A stretch of DNA of 64,000 bases. Origin: CALODL01 sp942492115. GTDB taxonomy: Bacteria; Planctomycetota; Phycisphaerae; UBA1845; CAIVHJ01. Each line of letters begins with the position of its first letter. The first letter of the stretch is position 1. The notes beneath the pieces were generated by a model. The model was not told where the DNA came from and made no database searches. It was given only the letters and a program-made list of their open reading frames with translations. Of this stretch, positions 31,905 to 40,488 are shown piece after piece. Made by a program: the position numbers and the translations under genes. The stretch covers positions 248,001 through 312,000 of the forward strand of contig CALODL010000012.1 in the NCBI GenBank assembly GCA_942492115.1, in the 5' to 3' direction.

Positions 31905-32015
31905 TATCATACGCGCTGACATACGCCGCCGGCCAGGCCATGGCAAGTCGATCGAGCAAGACCTCGGCCGCAGAACGCCTTGCCGGCGCCGGCCACGCCA
32001 GTCGACGACCGCGAA

Positions 32016-35000
32016 TCAACGGTCGGCAGACTGGACGGCAAGGACCAGTGAAGCCGGTGCGAGCGCCGGCTGAATCGATGGATCGTCGGAAAAGAGGAAT
32101 GAACGATACGTGCGGTCATGCGGATCGGCCAGCAGATCGATCGTAAAGACGCCTGCTGCGTCGGTCGACACGCGGTAGGTCAGTGTCGCGAGATAACCGG
32201 GGGGTGAATGAACGGGTGTCACGCCGCTGACCACCAGCTGACCATGTGCCGGGTTGAACGCCAGGTCCGCGTGCCATGGAGTCTGCGAGGTCCGGTCGAG
32301 AATGTTGTCCCTGTCGACCGTCATGTCCACCAACTCCAGCCCGCCGCGTTGGCCACCACGGGCCTCGACATGCAGCTGGTAGCCCCACAGACGCTCCACA
32401 GCGCCCTCGAGGTAAACATCGACTTCGAACTCCGCGCCGGCTGTGATCCTCGTGCGGCGCATGCGCAGTCTCGTGGGAACTTCGACGATTGGTCGCGCCG
32501 CGCTGCCCGGTTCCGGTCCACCCAATGGACACGCACATGTCGAAACGTCAGCGAAGGCCAGTAAGACATGAAATGTATCAGCGCCGTCGCACACACCATC
32601 CGGCGCGCAGTCGCCGAACGTCCCCCCGACATCGACATTTGATGCAAAGGGCGCCGGCAGCGTCTCGCAAGGGTATTCGATCCCCTTCGCGGTCCCCTGG
32701 TTGGCGAAGCAACCCAGAACGTGAAAGCGGTCGTTGCCGTCGGCCACGCCATCCGGCACGCATGCGCCGAAGGCTCCCCCGACATCTCCAAAGACGGTGT
32801 CAATCGGCTGACAGCTGTTCTCGACGCAATCCCACCATACGCAGTTGTCATCGCGGACATCATTGCCATCGATGTCTGCGCAATCGGCGGCAGCAGTACA
32901 AGCCTGTCCAATGAACAGAAGAACGGACTGGAACTGTTCAACCGGCCACCGTTCACCGGTGGCGCTGAACAGATCGGTCAACGGCACGAATGGTGCGGCA
33001 GCGTTCTGTGAGCGCACGAAATCCAGGACGAACAAACCCGAAGACTCCGCCGATGTGGCAACCTCGAACTCGGCCAGATAATGCACGCCGGTCAACGCTT
33101 CCGGTGATACGCCATCTGGATTCGGGCTGTAGCTGGCAACCGCCGCGTAGCCGTCGACGAGCCTCTCCCGCAGAGCGATGACAGCCGCCCCACCGTCCGC
33201 CCGAACGTAGTCGGAGCGCGACGTGTCCACGCCGAGACTTCCGCCATCACCGATCAGGCCCCCAATCCCTTCAGCCGTATCGACGTAGGTCACACTGCCG
33301 GTGGCCGGCCCCAGCGGATCAGCAGCACTGGCCACACCGAGCTGATATCCATGCAGCGGAACCGGTGCGGCCCCGTCCGATTCCAGCCACACCATGAGTG
33401 TCGTCGTGGTGCCGGGCTCGAGCGTGACCACCGGGCTCGCGCTGGTCGGCACATCGAACTGCGCGCCGTCGGGAACCATGAACACCCGGGCGCTGCCGCC
33501 CGTCAGGCCAGGTCGGTTGGGACTGGGATCGTCGTAGATCGACGGCAGCGGACAGGTGCAGTCGTGCACGCCCTGATAAGCGTTTTCCAGAGCGTAGACA
33601 TCATTGAGGTCGCACACGCCGTCGAGAGCACAGTTTCGATCGGATCCGCCGACATCGACGAGATATGGCGGTACATCAGGCGTTGTACACGCGGTCTGGA
33701 CATCACCGAAACACGACAGCGGGAGTAAGAAGTCTTCTTCGCCGACATTGTCGCTCGGGAAACACATATCCGCCCAGTAAGTCGACCACCACATGCAGGT
33801 ATTGTCCTGGCACGCTCCCAACACACATGGCGTATCGCGAACACCATCGGCATCGACATCGACGCAATCGGCTGTCGACTGGCAGCCTCCGGACTGACAC
33901 TCGTCCGGTACGCCATTGCGGTCGGCATCAGTCGACCACCCCACTGCCAGGTCGCATGCATCCGGACGGGCATTGCTGTTGCAGTCCCCCGCGCCACCCT
34001 GGGCAATAGCGCAATAGTCGCCCTCGCCGTCACCGTCGCAATCGGCCTGGTCGGGGTTGTAATAGGTCGGACAGTTGTCGTCGACGTCGAACACCCCGTC
34101 GTTGTCGTCATCGACGTCGCACACGTCACCCGTGCAGTCACGATCCGTATCGAGCTGATCGGGATTGAACAGTTCCACGCAATTGTCGCAGCTGTCGGGC
34201 GCAGCGTCGCCATCGGCGTCGGCGTCCGCCAGATCGTGCATCAGCACGCGCCCGGCCCCGGACAAACCAGCGCGGTCGATACCCACGGCCAGATGGTCGT
34301 CAAACAGCGCGACGCTGGGCTCGCTGTACGCGACCCGGTCAACACACGGCACGATGCGTCCGGCAAGCCCGACCGCGGTGCCGACGACTTCGTAGTACAG
34401 ACTCGCCACCCGATGCCCGGTCGCCACCCGACCGGCAGAGGCGGCAACATGCGATCCGAAACGGACCGCGTGCTCCAACGGCAACGGCTCGCTGATCCGT
34501 TGCAATTCCAACCACGTCTTGTCGTAAGCGTAGACGTAGGCCGCACCACCGGCCGCGCTCTCCAGCGCATCGAACGGCGCCCCCACGATGGCCACGATCC
34601 CATCGACAGCGACGGCGCGCCCAAAACGCGCCGGCCCTGCGGACTGCGTCGGCAACAGCACCTGGTCCTCGACCCAGTTCCCGCCATCGCGGCGATAAAC
34701 ATACACGGCGCCCAGCTTGCAGTTTTGCCCGACCGGACAGGCCAGTGATGACTCGGGCGCGCCAACGAAAGCGAAGTCTCCGCTGAGTCCCACCGCGTAG
34801 CCAAATTGCTGATTGGAGAAATCCGTATTGCTCGGCGTCAGCAACGCGATCTCGGTCCACGTGCTCCCGTCGAACTCGAACACGAACGCGGCGCCGTCGT
34901 TCGAGCCCCCCTGCGAACTCGCACCGACGAGAATCGTGGTCCCGTCGACCGCCACGCCACGACCAAACCAGCCGTTCTCCGGAGCCAGGCTGGACTGCAG

Positions 35001-35339
35001 AGTCTGCTCCGCGGCCCACGTGGCCCCGGTCCACCGAAACACCTCGGCGCGCTCGTCGTTGTTAACGCCAATGACGATCACATCGCCACTGATGGCCACG
35101 CCGCGACCGCCGCACAGTTCCTGCTCCAGTGTGTAGACACCGGCCTGCTTACGGTAGACGTAGGTCACGTCGTTGAGCTGGCCCATGACCACCAGCACGT
35201 CACCGTCGAGCGCGACCACACGCCCGAACGACGCACTGGGGTCGAACCCTGCAGTCGACACGGCATCACAGGCCACGGCCACAGGGGCGAAGGACGACGC
35301 GGACAACGCACACGAGATGATCAGAGCTGTGGGTTTCAT
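32016..35339 (-). CDS. large secreted FG-GAP-like protein with TSP3 repeats and dockerin-like modules
   Basis: 1107 residues from the ATG at 35339, chosen because it starts a signal peptide (MKPTALIISCALSASSF). First come repeated SFGRVVALDGD/VAVDGTTILVGA units, an FG-GAP (integrin-type propeller) pattern to about residue 370. Next are Asp-rich thrombospondin-3-like repeats (DADGDAAPDSCDNC). Two units of a Cys-rich dockerin-like pair plus a beta sandwich follow, ending at the C-terminus. The final unit is homologous to the tail of the divergent M64 peptidase. Surface-located, function unknown. Confidence 0.75.
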   Translation of the reverse strand: MKPTALIISCALSASSFAPVAVACDAVSTAGFDPSASFGRVVALDGDVLVVMGQLNDVTYVYRKQAGVYTLEQELCGGRGVAISGDVIVIGVNNDERAEVFRWTGATWAAEQTLQSSLAPENGWFGRGVAVDGTTILVGASSQGGSNDGAAFVFEFDGSTWTEIALLTPSNTDFSNQQFGYAVGLSGDFAFVGAPESSLACPVGQNCKLGAVYVYRRDGGNWVEDQVLLPTQSAGPARFGRAVAVDGIVAIVGAPFDALESAAGGAAYVYAYDKTWLELQRISEPLPLEHAVRFGSHVAASAGRVATGHRVASLYYEVVGTAVGLAGRIVPCVDRVAYSEPSVALFDDHLAVGIDRAGLSGAGRVLMHDLADADADGDAAPDSCDNCVELFNPDQLDTDRDCTGDVCDVDDDNDGVFDVDDNCPTYYNPDQADCDGDGEGDYCAIAQGGAGDCNSNARPDACDLAVGWSTDADRNGVPDECQSGGCQSTADCVDVDADGVRDTPCVLGACQDNTCMWWSTYWADMCFPSDNVGEEDFLLPLSCFGDVQTACTTPDVPPYLVDVGGSDRNCALDGVCDLNDVYALENAYQGVHDCTCPLPSIYDDPSPNRPGLTGGSARVFMVPDGAQFDVPTSASPVVTLEPGTTTTLMVWLESDGAAPVPLHGYQLGVASAADPLGPATGSVTYVDTAEGIGGLIGDGGSLGVDTSRSDYVRADGGAAVIALRERLVDGYAAVASYSPNPDGVSPEALTGVHYLAEFEVATSAESSGLFVLDFVRSQNAAAPFVPLTDLFSATGERWPVEQFQSVLLFIGQACTAAADCADIDGNDVRDDNCVWWDCVENSCQPIDTVFGDVGGAFGACVPDGVADGNDRFHVLGCFANQGTAKGIEYPCETLPAPFASNVDVGGTFGDCAPDGVCDGADTFHVLLAFADVSTCACPLGGPEPGSAARPIVEVPTRLRMRRTRITAGAEFEVDVYLEGAVERLWGYQLHVEARGGQRGGLELVDMTVDRDNILDRTSQTPWHADLAFNPAHGQLVVSGVTPVHSPPGYLATLTYRVSTDAAGVFTIDLLADPHDRTYRSFLFSDDPSIQPALAPASLVLAVQSADR

Positions 35340-35767
35340 GGGCTCCTCGATGACCTGAGGCGTTCGGAGAGTGTCATTATAACGGGAGGAGCCGGGCGAC
35401 AGGGCGCCCGTTCGAGGCCGGCGGCTCCTGGCGGGCGCAAGGCATGACAAGACATGGACACACAGCAGGTTGCGCCCGGGCCACAATCGGCAGTGCCGGT
35501 CGACGCGCCCACCAGACGTTCGGCTGGGGGCGCGTGCGACCGATGCTGCTGAAGGCTCTCCTCGATCGTGGTCCGTCCGGTGAAGGCCTCTGACGAGCGG
35601 GTCGCGCCCATGAAGAGAGTGTGGATCACGCACTTGGAAACCTGCCCGACCACAAATCGAACATCGATTCTGCTGAGGAGGCAATTCCCACATTTTGACG
35701 ATATCATCGGTTGGATGGCCACCCGTCAACGACGATAATGAGCCGGCTCGCAGGAAGGAACACGTTC
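35340..35767. other. 428-bp divergent promoter region
   Basis: Lies between the starts of two divergent secreted-protein genes. No gene or repeat that I can support; it should contain both promoters. Confidence 0.5.
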
Positions 35768-37954
35768 ATGATGACCCCGCATCTTGTCGTGTCAGGCTTG
35801 TTCTGCCTGACGGTGTGCACCGCGTGGACCCACGCCCAGAGTTCGAGCGACGATGTCCGCACGATCTACTATGACTATGTCGAGGACGGCGAACTGCGTG
35901 GCGGCCGCCTCTTCGCCGACCCTGCAGACCCTGCGTGGTCAATGGTCTTCGATCCGGTGGACCATGTCGAGACAGGTGGAACCTGGAACGTCACGACCAT
36001 CGTCGACAATGGCCCCATCGACAATCGCATCAACCTCGTCATTGTGGGTGACGGGTACACCGCGTCTGAACTGCCTTCCTACGCCAATCATACCACCAAT
36101 GTGCTCAACGGGTTTTTTGCGGAAGAACCGCTCGATGACTACGCGACTTACTTCAATGTGCATCGCGTCGATGTGATATCGGCCGAGTCAGGAGTGGACG
36201 AGCCAGACGAAGGCATCTTCGTCAACACCGCCCTGGATATGACCTACAACTGCAACAACATCGAACGGTTGCTGTGCGTGAACGTCAACAAAGCAGTTGC
36301 GGCGGCCAACTCGGCCCCCGCGGTCGACCAGGTTCTGGGAATCGCCAACGCCTCACGATACGGGGGCGCCGGCTACCCATTTTCAAATCTTGGCACCCTC
36401 GCCGGAGCCAACGGATCGGCGGTCGAACTCGCGCTGCATGAATTTGGACACTCGTTCGCAGACCTCGCTGATGAGTACGACTACGGCGGGACAACGACGT
36501 ACACCGGTGCGGAATTCAGTGAGTCCAACGCCACGATCTACGAGTCCGATGTCCTGGACAGCGCCGGCCTCAAATGGCATCAATGGCTTGACGCACCTGG
36601 CGTCGGCACATTCGAGGGTTGTCACTATCACGAGTTCGGTGCTTACAGACCGACAGTCAACTCCAAGATGCGTTCACTGGGACCTGGATTCGACGCTATC
36701 AATATCGAACAATTCGTGCTTTACATCTATCAGACAGTCAACCCCATTGATTCTGTCGAACCTGCTGAAGGACCGGTGTTATGCCCGGGGCCCAGGGACG
36801 TGCTCGCCGTCGATACGGTGCAACCCCTCGATCACCCACTCAAAATACAGTGGTACCTCAACGACTCGCCACTCGCTGGAGCCAACCTGCCGACCCTGGC
36901 CCCGGCCACACTGGGTCTCTCACCGGGAACCTACGACATCAGCGTGGAGGTCGTGGACGACACCGCTCGTGTCCGTGATGAAGCCGCCCGGGCCGCTCTC
37001 ATGACCGCCACAGCGGCTTGGACCGTCGACATCTGCGGTGGCTGCACGACCATCGCAGATTGTGCAGACGTGGACGGCGACAAGATCCGGGATGACGGGT
37101 GCGTATGGTGGGCGTGCGAGGAAGGTGTGTGTGCCGACACTGCGGTCGTTTTCGGTGATGCCGGTGGGCAGTTCGGCGACTGCACACCCGATGGCGCGGC
37201 CGATGGCAACGATCGTTTCCACGCGCTGAACTGTTTCGCCAACGTCGGTTCCGCCGGCCTCTACGATTGTGAAGATCAGATTCCCAGCCCCCCTCCTGCC
37301 GCCTATCGCGCCGACATCGGTGGTGCCTTCGGGGCGTGCGCGCCCGATGGCGTGTGCGACGGCAACGATGCCTTCGCCGCACTCAACGCGTTCGGCGACA
37401 TGACGTCCTGTACGTGTCCCGACGGCGCGCCCGCGCCAATGCTCCAGCCACTCGAGATCGACCGCGTGCAACTGAGCCTCCGCACCGCAACGCCGAGTGT
37501 GCGCCCGGGTCAGCACATTGCGATCGAGATCTACGCCGACACCTCCGCGTCCGATGTGCGCGGATATCAACTGCATGTTGCGGCGAGCGGGGGCGCGACC
37601 GGACGATTGGAATTGATCGATATCGTCATTGATCCGCAGGAGCGCCGCGCAGCACACTCAAGACGCGGAAATCCGACGAAGCAGAGCGCGCATGGGTTCG
37701 ACCATGACTGGACAGCGTTCAATCGCGCCACCGGCCAGATGGTCGCCGGGGTCGATGGACCGGGCGTCGCGACGCCGCCGGACATGTATCTCGCGACCTA
37801 TGTATTTCGTGTATCTGACGATGCAACAGGTGCGTTCTCGATCGACATCCTCGACCACGCCGTTGCTCCCGATTATCGCACGTTCCTGTTCCCGACCACC
37901 GCCGGCGCCCGTATCGCGATCGACACCACTCCACTGACCTTATTCTCGCGCTAA
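35768..37954 (+). CDS. secreted M64-family metallopeptidase with dockerin-like modules
   Basis: 728 residues from the ATG at 35768, with GGAAGGA upstream and a signal peptide ending near AWTHAQ. The catalytic zinc motif HEFGHSFADLADEY (His 224) is the signature of IgA-peptidase-type M64 proteins; the upstream LVIVGDGYTASEL is also typical. After about residue 420 come Cys/Asp-rich pairs (CADVDGDKIRDDGC; DAGGQFGDCTPDGAADGNDRF) and a beta sandwich, matching the tail of the divergent neighbour. Probably a surface-held extracellular protease. Confidence 0.85.
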   Translation: MMTPHLVVSGLFCLTVCTAWTHAQSSSDDVRTIYYDYVEDGELRGGRLFADPADPAWSMVFDPVDHVETGGTWNVTTIVDNGPIDNRINLVIVGDGYTASELPSYANHTTNVLNGFFAEEPLDDYATYFNVHRVDVISAESGVDEPDEGIFVNTALDMTYNCNNIERLLCVNVNKAVAAANSAPAVDQVLGIANASRYGGAGYPFSNLGTLAGANGSAVELALHEFGHSFADLADEYDYGGTTTYTGAEFSESNATIYESDVLDSAGLKWHQWLDAPGVGTFEGCHYHEFGAYRPTVNSKMRSLGPGFDAINIEQFVLYIYQTVNPIDSVEPAEGPVLCPGPRDVLAVDTVQPLDHPLKIQWYLNDSPLAGANLPTLAPATLGLSPGTYDISVEVVDDTARVRDEAARAALMTATAAWTVDICGGCTTIADCADVDGDKIRDDGCVWWACEEGVCADTAVVFGDAGGQFGDCTPDGAADGNDRFHALNCFANVGSAGLYDCEDQIPSPPPAAYRADIGGAFGACAPDGVCDGNDAFAALNAFGDMTSCTCPDGAPAPMLQPLEIDRVQLSLRTATPSVRPGQHIAIEIYADTSASDVRGYQLHVAASGGATGRLELIDIVIDPQERRAAHSRRGNPTKQSAHGFDHDWTAFNRATGQMVAGVDGPGVATPPDMYLATYVFRVSDDATGAFSIDILDHAVAPDYRTFLFPTTAGARIAIDTTPLTLFSR

Positions 37955-38055
37955 CGCAATTCCGGCATTGCACCTGACAGACGACAAGCCGACAATCGAG
38001 GCGCGTTCCGCCACCGGCCCACAACCGCATGCGCCGCGCATGCCTGGAACGGCCC

Positions 38056-38655
38056 ATGAAACGCGTCGTACCGACGTCTACGGCCATCGCGCTGATTCTG
38101 CTCACCCACTGTGCCTGTGGGCCTGTGGCTGCATGGGCTCCTGACGGAATCGCGTCGGGAATCGTGTTTCGAGAAGTCCGCGGCCGGGACCTCATTGATC
38201 GCGAGGAAGCACTGATACCACTTGTACGCATCGAGGTTGACAAGGGCCTGTCCGACACTCTCGACCTCCGTGGCTGGTTCGATTTCGTCAATGGTCGGGT
38301 GGAGTTGGACTCGGGCATCATCGAGCAAGCTGTTCGCGGCGACATGCAGGCAGGCGGTGTGGGCTTGCGTTATCACCCGTTCTCCAAGTATCTCAACTTC
38401 GACGTCGGCGCCGAACTCTTCCGCGCGGATTATTCCGTGATCACCAAGCCCAGCTTGTTCAGCGCCCGCAACTCCGACAAGGCGCTCGGCTGGGGGCTCT
38501 CGGCCGGACTGAGTACAGCCATACCGCTCACTGAATCGATCGAATTGACGGCGTCGGGCGGCTACATCGTGTCCGACAACGACACGGACGACATCCACAT
38601 GAGCTTTGACAGCTTCTACTTCATGGTCGGGCTCCGCGTTGCGCTGAAATGGTGA
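38056..38655 (+). CDS. putative outer-membrane beta-barrel protein
   Basis: 199 residues from the ATG at 38056 (MKRVVPTSTAI), preceded by weak ribosome-binding sequence; signal peptide to about residue 27. The rest alternates hydrophobic and polar residues with Gly/aromatic turns (GGVGLRYHPFSKYLNFDVGAE) and ends in a strand closing with W, as expected for a small outer-membrane barrel. Substrate unknown. Confidence 0.55.
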   Translation: MKRVVPTSTAIALILLTHCACGPVAAWAPDGIASGIVFREVRGRDLIDREEALIPLVRIEVDKGLSDTLDLRGWFDFVNGRVELDSGIIEQAVRGDMQAGGVGLRYHPFSKYLNFDVGAELFRADYSVITKPSLFSARNSDKALGWGLSAGLSTAIPLTESIELTASGGYIVSDNDTDDIHMSFDSFYFMVGLRVALKW

Positions 38656-38664
38656 AGCACGCCT

Positions 38665-39555
38665 CTAGTCACTCACGGCCAGCTGGTCCCAGCGCGAGAC
38701 TTCGTGCGTGGGCGCATCGAGCAGGCTGGCGGTGGCCGGCCAGGTGATCAACACCGAATCGAACACGGTTGCCAGCGCATCAGCGCCGAGGCCAAGATCC
38801 ACGCAATGCCGCGTCATCTCATCCACCTCCCGCGCGGTCGTCGAACCGAGTGCGATGATATGAGCGATCGCCGCGGCCAGCTCGAGGACTGCGGTCAGGG
38901 AAGGACCGTTTCGATTGCACGTTGCCTGCCTGTGCGAACGGCCATGCATGAGCACTGCGTCACGCAGGGTCACCGACAAACCCCAATCACCGATCACCTC
39001 GGCGGCAAGCTGATGATGATCGATGTCGAAGACCTCGCGTTCGATTTCTGCAGTCCGTGTTCGTGAGGTCATGTGGATGAGGTTCAGCGTGTAGCCATAG
39101 GCATCGGGGTAGACGCTGGCCAGGATGACGCGTCCGATCTCGGAGATCATGCCGCACACCACGGCGTCAGCACACGCCGTACCCGCGAGACGTCTGCTGA
39201 TGATGAGAGCGGCAGCCCCTCGGGCGGCGGCTTCAGCCAGCAGTTCATCGTGGCTGAAGCCTGTGCAGCGGATGCCGCGGGTGGCATCGAACATCTGAAC
39301 CATCAACACCAGACTCCGGACTGCGTTTGGACCGAGGCCGCTGACGGCGTCACGCAGAGAATCGTTGATCGAGGATCCGCCGACAATGAGTTGATGCAAC
39401 CCCAATACCACGGCAGTCGCCCGGGGATCGGTATCGATGATTGCCGTCAAATCCTCCGCACTCGACGTCCGACCGGCGCGGAGCAGGCGACTCAGGGCCG
39501 TCGGGGCAGGAAACGCCGGGTTGCGCCTCACCGACTCAAATGTCTTGCGTACCAT
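38665..39555 (-). CDS. HDOD-domain signalling protein
   Basis: 296 residues with no other domain. The pattern FPAPTALSRLLRAGRTSS near the N-terminus, IDTDPRATAVVLGLHQLI, and the central DIDHHQLAAEVIGDWGL match HDOD domains, which are HD-like domains without a full catalytic set, used in signalling. Divergent from the sigma-factor gene, so the two could be linked in regulation. Confidence 0.8.
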   Translation of the reverse strand: MVRKTFESVRRNPAFPAPTALSRLLRAGRTSSAEDLTAIIDTDPRATAVVLGLHQLIVGGSSINDSLRDAVSGLGPNAVRSLVLMVQMFDATRGIRCTGFSHDELLAEAAARGAAALIISRRLAGTACADAVVCGMISEIGRVILASVYPDAYGYTLNLIHMTSRTRTAEIEREVFDIDHHQLAAEVIGDWGLSVTLRDAVLMHGRSHRQATCNRNGPSLTAVLELAAAIAHIIALGSTTAREVDEMTRHCVDLGLGADALATVFDSVLITWPATASLLDAPTHEVSRWDQLAVSD

Positions 39556-39741
39556 ATCATTAGTGCGACTGATGCGCCGACGACCGCAACCCGTTACGGG
39601 AATTTCCCCGGGGTTCGTTTGGAGTGGTCGCGGAGCGCGGTTACGATGACGATGTGGCCGTTGAACGTCGATGGTGATACACCTCTAGGGCAAAGACTTC
39701 AGGTCCTCCGCTGATCAGAATGCGATCCACGCACGTCCGAC

Positions 39742-39765
39742 GCCAAAAATCGGCTTTTTTTTTGG
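39742..39765 (+). promoter_or_regulatory. stem with T9 run upstream of the sigma-factor gene
   Basis: GCCAAAAA and TTTTTGGC arms enclose a short loop and a run of nine T. It stands 25 nt before the sigma-factor frame, so it could be an attenuator or the terminator of an upstream transcript. Weak evidence. Confidence 0.3.
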
Positions 39766-39789
39766 CCCCGGACCCACCGGGCCGAGCGC

Positions 39790-40488
39790 TTGGAACCTAA
39801 GCGCATTGCAGGGATCGCCTTGAACTCACTCGAGCCCAACAACTCTGCCTCCACGGAACACACTCGGGACCTGACCACCCGGTTGCTGGCCAGCGCCGAA
39901 GACCTGCGACTCCAACTCAAAGATCAAATCCCCCCGAAGTATCGCGGATGGCTCAGCGCCGAAGACGTGCTCCAGGAAGTGTGGGAAGCGGCTTATCGCA
40001 ATCTCGATTCATTCCAACCCAACGGTCACGATTCATTTCGCAAATGGCTGCGCTGTATCGCGCTGAATACACTGCGCAACACTTTGCGTCACGCCGGTGC
40101 CGCAAAACGAGGCAACGGTAGGGCGCCGGTCAGACCGGCGTCGACATTGCTCGACCTGTTCACCGCCGACAAGAATCCCGAATACACACCGCGGACCAAC
40201 CTGTCGATCAAAGAGGTTGTCGACGCTGTTCAGACCGCCCTGCCACGCCTGGGCCGGGACACGCGCGAGGCGGTCACGCTGTTTCATTTCGAAGGACTCA
40301 GTCGCGCCGAAGTCGGCGTACGTATGGGCATCACCACGCAGCGCGCCATCACGCTCCTGGAACAGGGGCGCGACGAGTTGCGCGCGTTGTTGGCTGACAG
40401 GTTCCTCAGCAACGACGACCTGTTGGGTATTGCCAATCAGGACACCGCAGTGCACGGAGAACCTGATGTCCAGTCGCAACGAACTTGA
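39790..40488 (+). CDS. ECF-type RNA polymerase sigma factor
   Basis: 232 residues. Region 2 at about 30-100 (YRGWLSAEDVLQEVWEAAYRNLDSF; FRKWLRCIALNTLRNTLR) and region 4 at about 140-205 (LPRLGRDTREAVTLFHFEGLSRAEVGVRMG). It belongs to the planctomycete group of ECF factors found next to Ser/Thr kinase genes. The kinase start codon lies inside its last codons, so the two are translationally coupled and the kinase may control the sigma factor. Confidence 0.85.
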   Translation: MEPKRIAGIALNSLEPNNSASTEHTRDLTTRLLASAEDLRLQLKDQIPPKYRGWLSAEDVLQEVWEAAYRNLDSFQPNGHDSFRKWLRCIALNTLRNTLRHAGAAKRGNGRAPVRPASTLLDLFTADKNPEYTPRTNLSIKEVVDAVQTALPRLGRDTREAVTLFHFEGLSRAEVGVRMGITTQRAITLLEQGRDELRALLADRFLSNDDLLGIANQDTAVHGEPDVQSQRT

